Source: Exobacillus caeni (GTDB lineage Bacteria; Bacillota; Bacilli; Bacillales; Guptibacillaceae). Taken from it: 64,000 nt of DNA. The position numbers and the translations under genes were made by a program. The notes under the pieces were generated by a model. The model ran no database searches and had not been told where the DNA came from. It worked only from the letters and a program-made list of their open reading frames with translations. Positions 1 to 12,211 of this stretch are shown here, piece by piece (positions within the stretch are counted from its first letter, which is position 1; the number at the start of each line of letters is the position of its first letter). The stretch covers positions 62,001-126,000 of the forward strand of contig NZ_SWLG01000001.1 of assembly GCF_005747095.1 (NCBI RefSeq), written 5' to 3'.

Positions 1-989
1 AGCTGATCAAGGATGCTGCACGCCATTTAATAAACCTGGTGGAAAAGGATATTCGGCCAAGGGACATCATCACAAAAGAAGCGATCGACGATTCGTTTGC
101 ACTCGATATGGCGATGGGCGGTTCGACGAACACGGTACTCCATGCCCTCGCGATTGCTAATGAGGCAGAGGTAGAATACGACTTGAAAAGGATTAATGAG
201 GTTGCGGAACGAGTCCCGTACCTTTCAAAAATAAGCCCTGCTTCTGATTATTCCATGCAGGATGTACATGATGCAGGAGGAGTAAGTGCAATCATCAAAG
301 AGCTCTGTCAGATAGAAGGAGCAGTTCATCGAGACCGGATCACGATTACCGGAAAATCAATATATGAAAACGTAAAAGACGCTGAAATCACAAACGATAA
401 GGTGATTCACCGAAAAGATAATCCTTACAGTCCTGTCGGAGGGCTTTCGATCTTGCACGGCAATATCGCTCCTGACGGCGGGGTAATCAAAGTTGGGGCG
501 GTTGATCCATCGATCAAAACGTTTGTCGGAGAAGCGATCGTCTTCGAGTCACAGGAAGATGCCCAGAAAGGAATCGATGACGGAACAGTAAAAGAAGGCC
601 ACGTTGTCGTAATCCGTTATGAAGGGCCAAAAGGCGGCCCGGGGATGCCTGAGATGCTTGCTCCTACTTCCGCAATCGCTGGAAGAGGGCTCGACAAAAA
701 AGTTGCATTGATAACAGATGGAAGGTTTTCAGGCGCTTCGAGGGGAATTTCCATCGGACATATTTCTCCTGAAGCGGCAGAAGGCGGACCGATCGGGCTT
801 ATCCAGAACGGCGACCAGATAATTATCGACTTGCCGAACAGATCGATCAATGTTCTCCTAACAGATGAAGAGCTAAAAGAAAGAAGAAACGGCTGGACAC
901 AGCCTGAACCAAAAATTAAGCGTGGTTATCTTGCCCGCTATGCCAAACTGGTTACATCAGCAAGTACCGGCGGCATAATGAAAATATAA
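1..989 (+). CDS. ilvD: Dihydroxy-acid dehydratase, 3' part (5' end outside window)
   Basis: IlvD dehydrates 2,3-dihydroxy-isovalerate and -methylvalerate to the 2-keto acids, the step after IlvC in Ile/Val synthesis. The frame is open from base 3, before the first GTG at 39, so this is the C-terminal ~328 residues of a protein usually near 560 residues. It contains the conserved GGSTN stretch and, near residue 230 of the visible part, a [13 protein letters not shown] signature followed by [11 protein letters not shown], which are family hallmarks. It lies 350 bases upstream of ilvB with a T-box between, so ilvD is transcribed from outside the window and the T-box controls the genes downstream. 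The true start cannot be seen. Confidence 0.95.
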   Translation, partial: LIKDAARHLINLVEKDIRPRDIITKEAIDDSFALDMAMGGSTNTVLHALAIANEAEVEYDLKRINEVAERVPYLSKISPASDYSMQDVHDAGGVSAIIKELCQIEGAVHRDRITITGKSIYENVKDAEITNDKVIHRKDNPYSPVGGLSILHGNIAPDGGVIKVGAVDPSIKTFVGEAIVFESQEDAQKGIDDGTVKEGHVVVIRYEGPKGGPGMPEMLAPTSAIAGRGLDKKVALITDGRFSGASRGISIGHISPEAAEGGPIGLIQNGDQIIIDLPNRSINVLLTDEELKERRNGWTQPEPKIKRGYLARYAKLVTSASTGGIMKI

Positions 990-994
990 ATCGA

Positions 995-1270
995 TGAAGA
1001 GGTAAAAGTTGAAGGAACGGGTATTCACAGAGAGCCGGTAATGCTGGAAACCGGTAATGCTCCCTTCAGCGACATCCCCTCTGAGTGCTTATCTGAAAGA
1101 TTACAGTAGGATGAGCCGGGTGCCGTGCACTCGTTATTAAAAGGACAATGATTATTGTCCATGAGGCTGCATTTGTAAAAATGCAGAAAAGTAGGGTGGT
1201 ACCGTGAAATAGTCTTTTCACCCCTGCGTAGTGGTAAACACATGCGTAGGAGTGGAAAGGCTTTTTTTAT
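995..1270 (+). promoter_or_regulatory. T-box riboswitch upstream of ilvB, probably tRNA-Ile responsive
   Basis: The canonical T-box sequence AGGGTGGTACCGTG is at 1193-1206. It is followed by a terminator hairpin (arms about 1214-1231 and 1242-1259, U-run 1262-1268). The AGAGAG motif and a GCCGGT/ACCGG stem lie at 1030-1055. I can draw Stem I: AGAGG 998-1002 with CCTCT 1078-1082 as basal helix and GTTGAAGG 1008-1015 with CCTTCAGC 1063-1070 above it. This leaves GACATCC (1071-1077) as the 3' side of the specifier loop, with ATC (Ile) at 1074-1076. CTC (Leu) at 1079-1081 would be inside the basal helix. Uncharged tRNA binding would favour the antiterminator and turn on ilvB onwards. The class is certain; the specifier is inferred. 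Confidence 0.93.
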
Positions 1271-1340
1271 ACCTTTTATCAAAATAATCTGGAGCCTGAC
1301 TACCGGCGGCAAAGAAAAATGAATTGGAGGGAGAAAGATT

Positions 1341-3056
1341 ATGAGGGCAAAGGTAAGGGCAGAAGCAGAGCCCTTGAGGGAAACGATGAGCGGAGCTGAT
1401 GTGCTTATTCAAGCTTTAAAGGAAGAAAATGTAGAGGTGTTGTTTGGTTATCCTGGAGGCGCAGTACTGCCGATCTATGATTCTCTTTACAAAAACCCGA
1501 TCAAACATATTTTGACGAAGCATGAACAGGGTGCGATCCATGCGGCAGAAGGATATGCAAGAGTTTCGGGAAAGCCGGGGGTTGTCATTGCCACCTCAGG
1601 TCCAGGCGCTACCAATCTTGTAACAGGGATTGCAGACGCCATGATGGATTCCCTACCACTCGTTATTTTCACAGGGCAGGTTGCAACGAACGTGATCGGA
1701 ACAGACGCTTTTCAGGAATCAGATGTGATGGGGATTACAACGCCGATCACAAAGCATAATTACCAGGTAAGAGATGCAGGAGACCTGCCCCGCATAGTAA
1801 AAGAAGCGTTCCATATTGCTACAACGGGAAGACCGGGACCGGTAGTAGTCGACATCCCAAAAGATATTTCAAACAGTTTCACTGATCCAAAGTTTGATGA
1901 GGAGGTTAACCTTCCTGGTTATCAGCCGACGACACAGCCGAACATTCTGCAAATCAAAAAGCTGAAAGAAGCGATATCAGAATCCAAAAAGCCAGTGATT
2001 CTTGCAGGAGCGGGTGTGTTGCACGGAAATGCATCACATGATCTCCTCACCTTTGCCGAAGAAATGAAAATACCGGTTACAAACACATTGCTCGGTCTTG
2101 GCAGCTTTCCAGGTGATCATCCGTTGTTTCTAGGAATGGCAGGGATGCATGGGACTTACGCTGCGAACATGGCTCTATATGAATGTGATTTATTGATAAG
2201 CATCGGAGCCCGGTTCGATGACAGGCTTACTGGAAACCTTAAGCACTTCGCACCGGAAGCTACCGTCGCGCATATCGATATCGACCCTGCGGAGATCGGA
2301 AAAAATGTGAAGACAGAAATACCGATCGTCTCTGATGCCGGTGAAGCAATCCGCAAACTTAGTGAACAAAACGGCACACCAGCAGAGTCGGAACAATGGA
2401 GAGCGCATCTATCTGGTTATAAAAAGGATTATCCTCTCTGGTACAAAGAAGAAAAAGAAAAACTGCTGCCACAGCGTCTTGTTGAATTGATTCATGAACA
2501 TACAGAGGGAGAGGCAATCGTAACGACAGATGTTGGCCAGCATCAAATGTGGGCGGCACAGTATTATCAATTTAAAAATCCGAACCGGTGGGTGACATCA
2601 GGCGGACTTGGGACGATGGGCTTTGGGTTTCCGGCTGCTATCGGAGCGCAGCTGGCATTCCCAGATAAAACGGTAGTTGGTTTGGTTGGCGATGGAGGCT
2701 TCCAGATGACACTTCAAGAGCTTTCTGTTCTGCAAGAACTAAACCTTCCTGTAAAAGTGGTTATTTTAAACAATCAATCATTGGGAATGGTGAGGCAGTG
2801 GCAGGAGACCTTTTATGAAGAACGATACTCTCATTCGTTGATTCCGGTTCAGCCCGATTTTGTGAGATTAGCGGAAGCCTATGGCATAAAAGGCTATAAG
2901 GTTAGCTCGGAAAAGGAAGCTGCTGAGGTTTTCAAGGAAACAATGAACAACGAAGAGCCGGTCGTGATCGATTGCCGGGTATGCGGATTAGAGAACGTAT
3001 TTCCGATGATAGCACCAGGAAAAGGACTCCATGAGATGATCGGGGTGAAACCATGA
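1341..3056 (+). CDS. ilvB: Acetolactate synthase, large catalytic subunit
   Basis: This ThDP enzyme condenses two pyruvates to 2-acetolactate, or pyruvate with 2-ketobutyrate to acetohydroxybutyrate, the first common step of Val/Leu/Ile synthesis. The 571-residue length matches the family. The ThDP-activating glutamate is E62 in the [13 protein letters not shown] context. The ThDP/Mg motif GDGG...NN begins near residue 450, with [13 protein letters not shown] following it. ATG 1341 has a GGAGGGAG site 7-8 bases upstream. A second in-frame ATG at residue 16 (METLIKE-type position) aligns with shorter homologues, but the upstream one has the better ribosome site. It overlaps ilvN by 4 bases (ATGA), so the two subunits are translationally coupled. 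Confidence 0.97.
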   Translation: MRAKVRAEAEPLRETMSGADVLIQALKEENVEVLFGYPGGAVLPIYDSLYKNPIKHILTKHEQGAIHAAEGYARVSGKPGVVIATSGPGATNLVTGIADAMMDSLPLVIFTGQVATNVIGTDAFQESDVMGITTPITKHNYQVRDAGDLPRIVKEAFHIATTGRPGPVVVDIPKDISNSFTDPKFDEEVNLPGYQPTTQPNILQIKKLKEAISESKKPVILAGAGVLHGNASHDLLTFAEEMKIPVTNTLLGLGSFPGDHPLFLGMAGMHGTYAANMALYECDLLISIGARFDDRLTGNLKHFAPEATVAHIDIDPAEIGKNVKTEIPIVSDAGEAIRKLSEQNGTPAESEQWRAHLSGYKKDYPLWYKEEKEKLLPQRLVELIHEHTEGEAIVTTDVGQHQMWAAQYYQFKNPNRWVTSGGLGTMGFGFPAAIGAQLAFPDKTVVGLVGDGGFQMTLQELSVLQELNLPVKVVILNNQSLGMVRQWQETFYEERYSHSLIPVQPDFVRLAEAYGIKGYKVSSEKEAAEVFKETMNNEEPVVIDCRVCGLENVFPMIAPGKGLHEMIGVKP

Positions 3057-3574
3057 GAAGGATCGTTACAGCGACTGTAAATAACCAGAGTGGAGTGCTT
3101 AATAGGGTGACTGGCCTGTTGAGTAAGAGGCAGTTCAATATTGAGAGCATCACGGTAGGTTATACGGAAAAAGAAGGCATTTCGAAGATGACTTTTGTTG
3201 TTAATGTGGATGATGACCAGAAGATTGAACAGCTTATTAAGCAGTTGAATAAGCAGATTGATGTGTTGAAGGTTTCGGATATTACGGATCAGGCGATTGT
3301 CGCGAGGGAGCTTGCGTTGATTAAGGTGTTGAGTAATGGGCAGGTTCGAAATGAGATCGGTGGAATTGTGGAGCCTTTCCGGGCGTCGATTATAGACGTT
3401 AGCCGTGATAGTGTGACGGTCCAGGTGACAGGGGATTCAGCGAAGATCGAAGCGATTATTGATCTGCTTCGTCCATATGGGATCAAGGAGCTGGCGAGGA
3501 CGGGTATTACGGCGTTCACGAGAGGATCGCAGAAGTCTGTGACGGAGCTGAAGCAGTATTCGTTGTTGAAATAA
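3053..3574 (+). CDS. ilvN: Acetolactate synthase, small regulatory subunit
   Basis: This is the regulatory partner of IlvB; in this family its ACT domain binds valine and gives feedback inhibition. At 173 residues it has the usual full length. The N-terminal ACT domain (about residues 1-75) shows [23 protein letters not shown]. The ALS small-subunit C-terminal domain follows, with [15 protein letters not shown] and [18 protein letters not shown]. The start ATG overlaps the ilvB stop codon. It is followed not by ilvC, as in most bacilli, but by 558 bases of non-coding repeats, so ilvC may need read-through or its own promoter. Confidence 0.96.
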   Translation: MRRIVTATVNNQSGVLNRVTGLLSKRQFNIESITVGYTEKEGISKMTFVVNVDDDQKIEQLIKQLNKQIDVLKVSDITDQAIVARELALIKVLSNGQVRNEIGGIVEPFRASIIDVSRDSVTVQVTGDSAKIEAIIDLLRPYGIKELARTGITAFTRGSQKSVTELKQYSLLK

Positions 3575-3780
3575 AGGGTGGAGAAGAGAGCAGTTTTGCT
3601 CCCCGGCGTCTCTTAGGGGTTTTGAGTTTCTTACAAGTGAGCTTGGCGACATCCTTAAACCCAACGAGACTTGTCGCTTATGCTCTTATAAAAAGATAGT
3701 TACTTAAGGGGATTGAAACCAGCTTAAAGAGATTTGCAATTTAGAGAATCCATGAGCGCCTGGAAAGCCAGGCTTGGGAA

Positions 3781-3967
3781 TTATAGGACATTGAATCCTC
3801 TATTTGTGTAAAAACACAACTTTTAAAAAGAAATGAGGACATACGTTCCGCTATTTGCTCATAATCGGATTTAAACAGGCGTTTTCCAAATAAATAACGG
3901 AATAAATGTCCTATAACCTTTTAAAAAAGCCCCTTTTGTCACAAATAAAGGACCAGATGTCCTCAAA
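3781..3967 (+). repeat. Family A interspersed element, copy A1
   Basis: Four related units are present: U1 forward at 3782-3806 (starts TATAGGACAT), U2 forward at 3833-3858 (starts TGAGGACAT), U3 reversed at 3889-3915 (ends ATGTCCTATA) and U4 reversed at 3936-3965 (ends ATGTCCTCA). Each has a TTCC(G/T)CTATTT-like core or its complement. Copies A2 (15129-15311), A3 (44921-45104, opposite strand) and the degenerate A4 (13869-14002) share this layout. No coding potential was seen. Confidence 0.8.
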
Positions 3968-3989
3968 TAAAGAAAAAGAATCAAGATAT

Positions 3990-4062
3990 GTAGTGCTGAG
4001 GAGGCTCACCGCCCGCCCGCAGAAAGCGAGCAACCTGAAGTGGAAATCAACGACACCCTGAC
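3990..4062 (-). repeat. Family B repeat fragment
   Basis: Read on the minus strand, this piece gives TTGATTTCCACT...CGCTTTCTGCGGG. That matches the left half of the large family B element at 49924-50270, where TTGATTTCCACT...CGCTTTCCGCGGG is on the plus strand. It lacks the terminal repeats, so it is a truncated relic abutting family A copy A1. Confidence 0.6.
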
Positions 4063-4132
4063 TAAAAGTAGTGAAAGTTTGCGTTAAATTTTCTCAAAAA
4101 ATAAAAAATTATAAAAGAGAGGAAGATTTTAG

Positions 4133-6692
<2,560 letters not shown>

Positions 6693-6708
6693 AAAGGAGG
6701 AGAACATC

Positions 6709-7818
6709 ATGAAAAAAAGAATCGCTGTTTTACCTGGAGACGGAATTGGAACTGAGGTTGCCGAAGGCGCGATGAAAGTGCTGGAAACAGTGGCATCAAG
6801 GTTTGGCCATCAATTTGAGTTTGCTTTTGGAAAGATCGGGGGTCAGGCGATCGACTCAAAAGGAACTCCGCTGCCAGACGAAACTATCAACCTCTGTAAA
6901 GAGAGCGATGCTGTTCTACTCGGAGCAGTAGGAGGGCCAAAATGGGATAAGATGCCTCCAGAACTTCGCCCGGAAAAAGGATTGCTTGGCATTCGAAAAG
7001 AGCTCGGATTGTTTGCAAACCTGAGACCGGTAACGGCTTTCGATAGTCTTATTTCTTCTTCGCCATTGAAAAAGGAGGTTGTCCAGGATGTCGACCTCTT
7101 GATCGTGAGGGAGCTTACAGGAGGAATATATTTCGGTAAGCCGAGCGGAAGAAAAGGCGAAAACAGGGAAACAGCGGTTGATACTCTTCAATACGAGAGG
7201 CACGAGATCGAACGTATCGTAGAGAAGGCTTTCACATTTGCGCGAATGAGAAACAAAAAGCTGACATCAGTAGATAAAGCTAATGTGCTTGAATCGAGCA
7301 GAATGTGGAGAGAAGTAGTGGATGAAGCGGCAGCTAAGAACCCGGATATCGAAGTGGAGCATATGCTTGTTGATGCTGCTGCCATGAAATTGATCAGCAA
7401 TCCAAAAGCTTTCGATGTTATCGTGACGGAAAATATGTTTGGAGATATCTTGAGCGATGAAGCGTCGATGATCACCGGATCGCTTGGGATGCTGCCATCT
7501 GCCAGCATGAGAAGTGATGGGTATGGATTATATGAACCAGTTCACGGATCTGCTCCGGACATTGCGGGTAAAAACATGGCAAATCCGCTTGCAATGATTT
7601 TGTCTTCAGCCATGATGCTTAAATACTCATTCGGCATGAAAGAAGAGGCGGAAGCAGTGGAGAAAGCTGTAACAGAGGTTCTGGATGCAGGTTATAGGAC
7701 AATGGATCTTGGTTCAAATAGTTCATGCACGTTATCAACAGAGAAGATGATCAAGCAAGTCGTTTATCAATTAGAAGAAGACGATGCTACAGCGGGCATT
7801 CTTGCAGCATACGCATAA
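6709..7818 (+). CDS. leuB: 3-isopropylmalate dehydrogenase
   Basis: This enzyme oxidatively decarboxylates 3-isopropylmalate to 2-ketoisocaproate using NAD, the third leucine-specific step. The 369-residue protein begins with the isocitrate/isopropylmalate dehydrogenase motif LPGDGIGTEV. Substrate-binding and catalytic regions are recognisable: LGLFANLRPV, ELTGGIYFG, DKANVLESSRMWR and VTENMFGDILSDEAS. The C-terminal YEPVHGSAPDIAGK nucleotide loop is also present. The ATG follows AAAAAGGAGGAG. It lies 16 bases after leuA and 23 before leuC. This is a standard intact gene. Confidence 0.97.
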   Translation: MKKRIAVLPGDGIGTEVAEGAMKVLETVASRFGHQFEFAFGKIGGQAIDSKGTPLPDETINLCKESDAVLLGAVGGPKWDKMPPELRPEKGLLGIRKELGLFANLRPVTAFDSLISSSPLKKEVVQDVDLLIVRELTGGIYFGKPSGRKGENRETAVDTLQYERHEIERIVEKAFTFARMRNKKLTSVDKANVLESSRMWREVVDEAAAKNPDIEVEHMLVDAAAMKLISNPKAFDVIVTENMFGDILSDEASMITGSLGMLPSASMRSDGYGLYEPVHGSAPDIAGKNMANPLAMILSSAMMLKYSFGMKEEAEAVEKAVTEVLDAGYRTMDLGSNSSCTLSTEKMIKQVVYQLEEDDATAGILAAYA

Positions 7819-7841
7819 GTCTTTGATAGGAAGAAAGGAGG

Positions 7842-9260
7842 ATGAACGTGGCGCCTAAAACAATTATCGATAAGATATGGGAACAGCATAAAGTTCATGG
7901 AGAGGAAGGGAAACCTGACCTGATCTATATCGATCTGCACCTTATCCATGAAGTGACTTCTCCCCAGGCTTTCGAAGGCCTGCGGTTAAACGGCCGAAAG
8001 GTTCGCAGGCCGGACTTAACTTACGCAACAATGGATCATAACGTACCGACTGCAGATAAAAATAAAATCAACGATAAGATCGCTCATAAGCAAATGGCTA
8101 CCCTGGAGAAAAACTGCCAGGAGTTTGGGATTGAACTTGCGGATATCCATCATCCAGACCAGGGTATCGTCCATGTGATCGGCCCGGAGCTTGGATTGAC
8201 ACAGCCTGGTAAAACTATTGTCTGTGGTGACAGCCATACATCTACACATGGTGCCTTCGGAGCGCTCGCTTTTGGAATCGGTACGAGTGAGGTGGAACAT
8301 GTTCTTGCAACCCAAACGTTATGGCAAAGCAAGCCTAAGACAATGGAAGTGAAAGTGAACGGCAAGCTTGCTCCTGGTGTTGCAGCAAAAGACTTGATTC
8401 TGGCAGTGATCGAAAAGTTTGGGATCGGCGTTGGAACGGGATATGTGATGGAGTATACGGGCGAAGCGATCCGGTCCCTATCCATGGAAGAAAGAATGAC
8501 GGTTTGCAATATGTCGATCGAAGCTGGTGCGAAGGCGGGATTGATTAGCCCGGATGACGTAACTATCTCTTACTTAAAAGGGAGAAGACATGTACCTTCA
8601 GGAGAAGCATTCGACCAGGTTGCCGCTCGCTGGCAAAGCCTTGCCTCAGATGAAGGAGCGAGTTATGACAAAACGATAGAAATCGATGCATCGGAAATCG
8701 AGCCGCAAGTAACATGGGGAACAAACCCTTCGATGGGAAGTTCGATCAATGGTAACGTGCCTTATCCAGATCAATTCGAATCGCAATCAGAACGCGAATC
8801 GATCCAGCGGGCACTTGATTATATGGGACTTGAGCCTGGAACTCCGATCAATGAAATTGAGGTTGATTATGTCTTTATAGGTTCGTGTACAAATTCACGC
8901 CTTTCTGATCTTCGGGCCGCTGCAGAAATTGTGAAAGGGAAAACAGTCCACTCTGGGGTTACTGCGATTGTCGTGCCGGGATCCCAGACGGTTAAGCTGC
9001 TTGCGGAACAAGAAGGTCTTAACACAATCTTTATAAATGCAGGTTTTGAGTGGCGGGAATCGGGCTGCAGCATGTGCCTTGCGATGAATGAAGATATCGT
9101 TCCTCCTGGAAAGCGATGTGCTTCCACTTCTAACCGGAACTTTGAAGGAAGACAGGGGAACGGTTCACGAACCCATCTTGTCAGTCCAGCGATGGCAGCT
9201 GGTGCTGCGATAGAAGGTAAATTTACCGATGTCCGAAACTTTCAGGCTGCTTTAGCATAA
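7842..9260 (+). CDS. leuC: 3-isopropylmalate dehydratase, large subunit
   Basis: LeuC with LeuD isomerises 2-isopropylmalate to 3-isopropylmalate through an aconitase-type mechanism. The 472-residue protein has [27 protein letters not shown] near residue 130. The 4Fe-4S ligands are visible as the cysteine in FIGSCTNSR and the pair in [10 protein letters not shown] near the C terminus. The cluster links this operon to the suf genes downstream. The ATG follows AGAAAGGAGGATGAACGTG, where GTG 7848 is an alternative start. It is 13 bases before leuD and intact. Confidence 0.97.
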   Translation: MNVAPKTIIDKIWEQHKVHGEEGKPDLIYIDLHLIHEVTSPQAFEGLRLNGRKVRRPDLTYATMDHNVPTADKNKINDKIAHKQMATLEKNCQEFGIELADIHHPDQGIVHVIGPELGLTQPGKTIVCGDSHTSTHGAFGALAFGIGTSEVEHVLATQTLWQSKPKTMEVKVNGKLAPGVAAKDLILAVIEKFGIGVGTGYVMEYTGEAIRSLSMEERMTVCNMSIEAGAKAGLISPDDVTISYLKGRRHVPSGEAFDQVAARWQSLASDEGASYDKTIEIDASEIEPQVTWGTNPSMGSSINGNVPYPDQFESQSERESIQRALDYMGLEPGTPINEIEVDYVFIGSCTNSRLSDLRAAAEIVKGKTVHSGVTAIVVPGSQTVKLLAEQEGLNTIFINAGFEWRESGCSMCLAMNEDIVPPGKRCASTSNRNFEGRQGNGSRTHLVSPAMAAGAAIEGKFTDVRNFQAALA

Positions 9261-9273
9261 GGAGTGAAAAAAC

Positions 9274-9867
9274 TTGGAACCAATTAAGCAATTTTCGGGT
9301 ACGGTTTGTCCTCTTGATCGTTCAAACGTTGATACAGACCAGATCATCCCGAAACAGTTTCTAAAAAGAATAGAACGGACCGGCTTCGGGCAATTTCTTT
9401 TTTACCACTGGAGACTTGATGAGGAAGGAAAAGAAAATGAAGCTTTTGTTCTGAATAAAAAGCAATACAAGGATGCATCGATTCTGGTCGCAGGAAATAA
9501 CTTTGGCTGTGGCTCTTCTCGGGAGCATGCTCCGTGGGCTCTTCTCGATTATGGGTTCCGGGTGGTCATTGCCCCGAGCTTTGCAGATATTTTTTATAAC
9601 AACTGTTTAAAAAATGGAATTTTACCTATATCTCTAAGCGAGGAACAGGTTGGGGAACTGTTGCATACTGCAGAAGGAAAACAAACGGAACTTTTTGTTG
9701 ACTTAGAACAACAGAAGGTTACAAACAATAATGGATTTTCGGCTGAATTTCAGATTGATCCATATTGGAAGCAGATGCTGTTAAATGGATGGGATGAAAT
9801 TTCACTAACGCTCACACTGGATGAGCAAATTACAAAGTTTGAAAAATCAGCAATGGTGAAAGGGTGA
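9274..9867 (+). CDS. leuD: 3-isopropylmalate dehydratase, small subunit
   Basis: This is the swivel-domain partner of LeuC. The 197-residue protein carries the family signature NFGCGSSREHAPWALLDYGF near residue 73 and the N-terminal DRSNVDTDQIIPKQFLKRI. The start is a TTG at 9274, 8 bases after AAGGAGTG, which is plausible in this genome given other TTG starts (metN, yunB). Its stop overlaps the start region of ilvA by 4 bases, tying ilvA into the operon. Confidence 0.96.
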   Translation: MEPIKQFSGTVCPLDRSNVDTDQIIPKQFLKRIERTGFGQFLFYHWRLDEEGKENEAFVLNKKQYKDASILVAGNNFGCGSSREHAPWALLDYGFRVVIAPSFADIFYNNCLKNGILPISLSEEQVGELLHTAEGKQTELFVDLEQQKVTNNNGFSAEFQIDPYWKQMLLNGWDEISLTLTLDEQITKFEKSAMVKG

Positions 9868-10868
9868 TTTGCTTTGGGAATTTTGGTGAACAGTTTAACA
9901 TAATCGAAGCGATGGAAAGCTTGACTGGTGTTGTCCATAGGACTCCGTTAAAGCAATCGAGCACGCTTAACTCCTTAACTGGAGCTAAGGTGTATATGAA
10001 AATGGAAAACTTGCAACGGACAGGGTCGTTTAAGCTTCGGGGAGCTTATAACAAGATAGCATCGTTAAATGATCTTGAAGCCAAAAAAGGAATTGTTGCA
10101 GCTTCAGCTGGAAATCATGCGCAGGGCGTTGCATTTGCTGCCTCAAACAGAGGGATCCGCTCAAAAATCTTTATGCCGGAGCAAACGCCATTCAGCAAAA
10201 TTGAAGCAACAAAAAGTTACGGTGCTGAAATCGTTCTCCATGGCGAATCTTATCAGGAGGCCTTTTTAGCAGCAAGGAAAGAACAGGAAAGAAACGGCTC
10301 TACTTTCGTTCATGCGTTTGATGACCCGCATGTGATCGCAGGACAGGGAACCGTGGCCCTGGAAATGCTTCAACAAAGTTCTGATCTTGAAGAAATTATT
10401 GTTCCGGTCGGAGGCGGCGGGCTGATTTCAGGTGTTGCGCTTGCGATCAAATCTTTCTATCCCGGTGTAAAGGTAACAGGAGTCCAGTCTGCCGGTGCAG
10501 CTGCTACCTATAACAGGTTTAACGGAAGTGGAGAGGACTCTCTTCGTACTGTCCGTTCCATTGCAGATGGAATAGCAGTAAAGGAACCGGGTAAAGTTAC
10601 ATTTCCTTTGATACACCAGCTTGTTGATGATATCGTCACCGTAACCGATGAAGAGATTGCATATAGCATTGTGTTTATGCTAGAAAGAGAAAAGACACTC
10701 GTTGAAGGAGCAGGCGCGGCGGCTCTTGCTGCGTTGTTTAGTAAAAAACAGCGCTACGAACAGAAACGAGTTGGTATCATTGTGAGCGGCGGTAATACAG
10801 ACCTTGATAAATTAGCATTTTACAAAGAACTTTCCAAGAAAGTAAATCCTTTAAAAAAGATTAGCTGA
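9864..10868 (+). CDS. ilvA: Threonine dehydratase, short form without regulatory domain
   Basis: This is a PLP fold-type II enzyme that deaminates threonine to 2-ketobutyrate, feeding the isoleucine branch; serine deamination is also possible. The PLP lysine is in [13 protein letters not shown] (about residue 56), the Asn in [13 protein letters not shown], and the phosphate-binding loop is [13 protein letters not shown]. The protein ends at 334 residues just after the catalytic domain. The ~90-residue C-terminal ACT-like domain of classical biosynthetic IlvA is absent. The start is uncertain: GTG 9864 overlaps leuD but its Shine-Dalgarno is very close, and ATG 9912 lacks one. Its place in the ilv-leu operon argues for a biosynthetic role. 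Confidence 0.9.
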   Translation: MICFGNFGEQFNIIEAMESLTGVVHRTPLKQSSTLNSLTGAKVYMKMENLQRTGSFKLRGAYNKIASLNDLEAKKGIVAASAGNHAQGVAFAASNRGIRSKIFMPEQTPFSKIEATKSYGAEIVLHGESYQEAFLAARKEQERNGSTFVHAFDDPHVIAGQGTVALEMLQQSSDLEEIIVPVGGGGLISGVALAIKSFYPGVKVTGVQSAGAAATYNRFNGSGEDSLRTVRSIADGIAVKEPGKVTFPLIHQLVDDIVTVTDEEIAYSIVFMLEREKTLVEGAGAAALAALFSKKQRYEQKRVGIIVSGGNTDLDKLAFYKELSKKVNPLKKIS

Positions 10869-10898
10869 TGTTTGAAAATTAGGACTTTAATAAAACGA

Positions 10899-10928
10899 TT
10901 GACACTTTTGCGAGTACCATGCTAGAAT
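10899..10928 (+). promoter_or_regulatory. Sigma-A-type promoter of the metNIQ transcript
   Basis: TTGACA at 10899-10904 and TAGAAT at 10923-10928 are 18 bases apart. Transcription would start about 40 bases before the SAM riboswitch aptamer. Confidence 0.75.
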
Positions 10929-10970
10929 TCACATCAGCACTTAAACTTATTAAAGCGAAAAAAGGATATT

Positions 10971-11139
10971 TTCTCTTATCGAGAGAGGTGGAGGGACTGG
11001 CCCGACGAAGCCCGGCAACCGTCAAACAATCATGTTTGAAATGGTGCCAATTCCTGCGAAGCGTTTTGCTTTGGCAGATGAGAGAAAGGTGACTATAAAC
11101 TTAACAGTGCCTTTCTGCTCATGCGGAAAGGTATTTTTT
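10971..11139 (+). promoter_or_regulatory. SAM riboswitch (S-box) with terminator
   Basis: The S-box aptamer is recognisable from GAGAGAGGTGGAGGGACTGGCCCGA, GAAGCCCGGCAACC, ATGGTGCCAATTCCTGC and AGATGAGAG in order. Helix P1 pairs TTCTCTTATC 10971-10980 with GATGAGAGAA 11077-11086. The terminator is CCTTTCTGC 11110-11118 with GCGGAAAGG 11123-11131, then a U-run at 11134-11139. The AGAGAAAGG at the 3' edge of P1 can pair with CCTTTCT of the terminator to form the antiterminator. High SAM should therefore shut off metNIQ. Confidence 0.96.
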
Positions 11140-11185
11140 ATAGCAATAAGCCATTCGTTCGCTTTTTAATAAAGGATGTGAAATC

Positions 11186-12211
11186 TTGATTACGTTAAAA
11201 GGCCTTCATAAAACATTTAATGCTAAATCCGGAGTGGTAAAGGCAGTAGATGATGTCAACATTGAGATCGAAAAAGGAGAAATATTTGGCATAATCGGCT
11301 ATAGTGGCGCCGGAAAAAGCACATTGATCCGCATGTTGAACCTGCTTGAACGTCCAACTGATGGAACTGTTTCGATCGATGGTATGGACTTATCACGCCT
11401 CAAGGGGAAAGAGCTAAGGAAGGCAAGACAGGAAATCAGCATGGTTTTCCAGCACTTTAATCTACTCTGGTCCAGAACGGTTAAGGAAAACATTGCATTT
11501 CCGCTTGAAATCGCCGGAGTAAGCAGTACTGAACGGAAAAAGCGCGTTGATGAACTGGTTAAGCTTGTTGGTCTTGAGGGAAGGGAAAATGCTTATCCGT
11601 CTCAACTAAGCGGTGGGCAGAAACAGCGTGTAGGTATTGCAAGGGCACTAGCGAACAACCCGAAGGTATTGCTCTGTGATGAGGCAACTTCAGCGCTTGA
11701 CCCGAAGACAACAGATTCAATTTTAGATTTGTTGGTAGATATCAATAAACAGTTAGGATTGACCATTGTGCTGATCACCCATGAGATGCACGTTATCCGT
11801 AAGATTTGCCATCGGGTTGCGGTGATGGAAAACGGACGGATCGTTGAGCAAGGCCATGTATTAGAAGTATTCCAGAATCCAAAAGAGGATATTACCAGGG
11901 ACTTTGTTAATCAGCTTGCTGATCCAGGAGACATTCATAAAACGCTGGATCATTTGGCTGAAGAATATCCTGAAGGGAAAGTAGTTAACCTGACATTTGT
12001 CCAGGAAAGTGCAGAAAAACCGTTGATTTCTGATGTGTTGCGCAAATTCGCAGTAGACATCAATATTCTTCAGGGAAAAATTTCCCAAACTCAAGAAGGG
12101 GCATACGGTAAGCTATCCGTTCTCCTGCAGGGTGAGGAAAAAGACATCCAGGAAGCTATAGCATATATGGAATCTCATCATGTTGGAGTGGAGGTGATTC
12201 AAAATGCTTGA
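11186..12211 (+). CDS. metN: Methionine ABC importer, ATPase
   Basis: MetN powers import of methionine with MetI and MetQ. The 341-residue protein has Walker A GYSGAGKSTL (near residue 38), signature LSGGQKQRVGIARAL, Walker B VLLCDEATSALD and the switch His in LITHEMHVI. The C-terminal ~75 residues form the NIL regulatory domain known to bind methionine in this family (transinhibition). The start is a TTG at 11186, 10 bases after AAAGGATG. It overlaps metI by 8 bases. The SAM riboswitch immediately upstream confirms the methionine assignment. Confidence 0.95.
   Translation: MITLKGLHKTFNAKSGVVKAVDDVNIEIEKGEIFGIIGYSGAGKSTLIRMLNLLERPTDGTVSIDGMDLSRLKGKELRKARQEISMVFQHFNLLWSRTVKENIAFPLEIAGVSSTERKKRVDELVKLVGLEGRENAYPSQLSGGQKQRVGIARALANNPKVLLCDEATSALDPKTTDSILDLLVDINKQLGLTIVLITHEMHVIRKICHRVAVMENGRIVEQGHVLEVFQNPKEDITRDFVNQLADPGDIHKTLDHLAEEYPEGKVVNLTFVQESAEKPLISDVLRKFAVDINILQGKISQTQEGAYGKLSVLLQGEEKDIQEAIAYMESHHVGVEVIQNA

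Larger units (their letters stand above)
3575..4132. other. Non-coding gap inside the ilv-leu operon
   Basis: No credible gene is present. A GCCTGG/CCAGGC hairpin at 3759-3774 follows ilvN but lacks a U-run. Family A repeat copy A1 occupies 3781-3967 and a family B fragment about 3990-4062. Just before ilvC there is AT-rich sequence with a weak promoter-like pair (TTGCGT 4079-4084, 17 bases, TAAAAA 4102-4107). The gap looks like a landing site for interspersed elements rather than a regulatory leader. Confidence 0.7.

Noticed and set aside
1079-1081. CTC (Leu) as the T-box specifier
   Set aside because: It falls in the paired basal helix (998-1002 with 1078-1082), whereas ATC 1074-1076 is in the loop. 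Kept as an alternative, not excluded.
3781-3967. CRISPR array reading of the spaced repeated units
   Set aside because: Units alternate in orientation, spacing is uneven, there are only four, and no cas gene is nearby.
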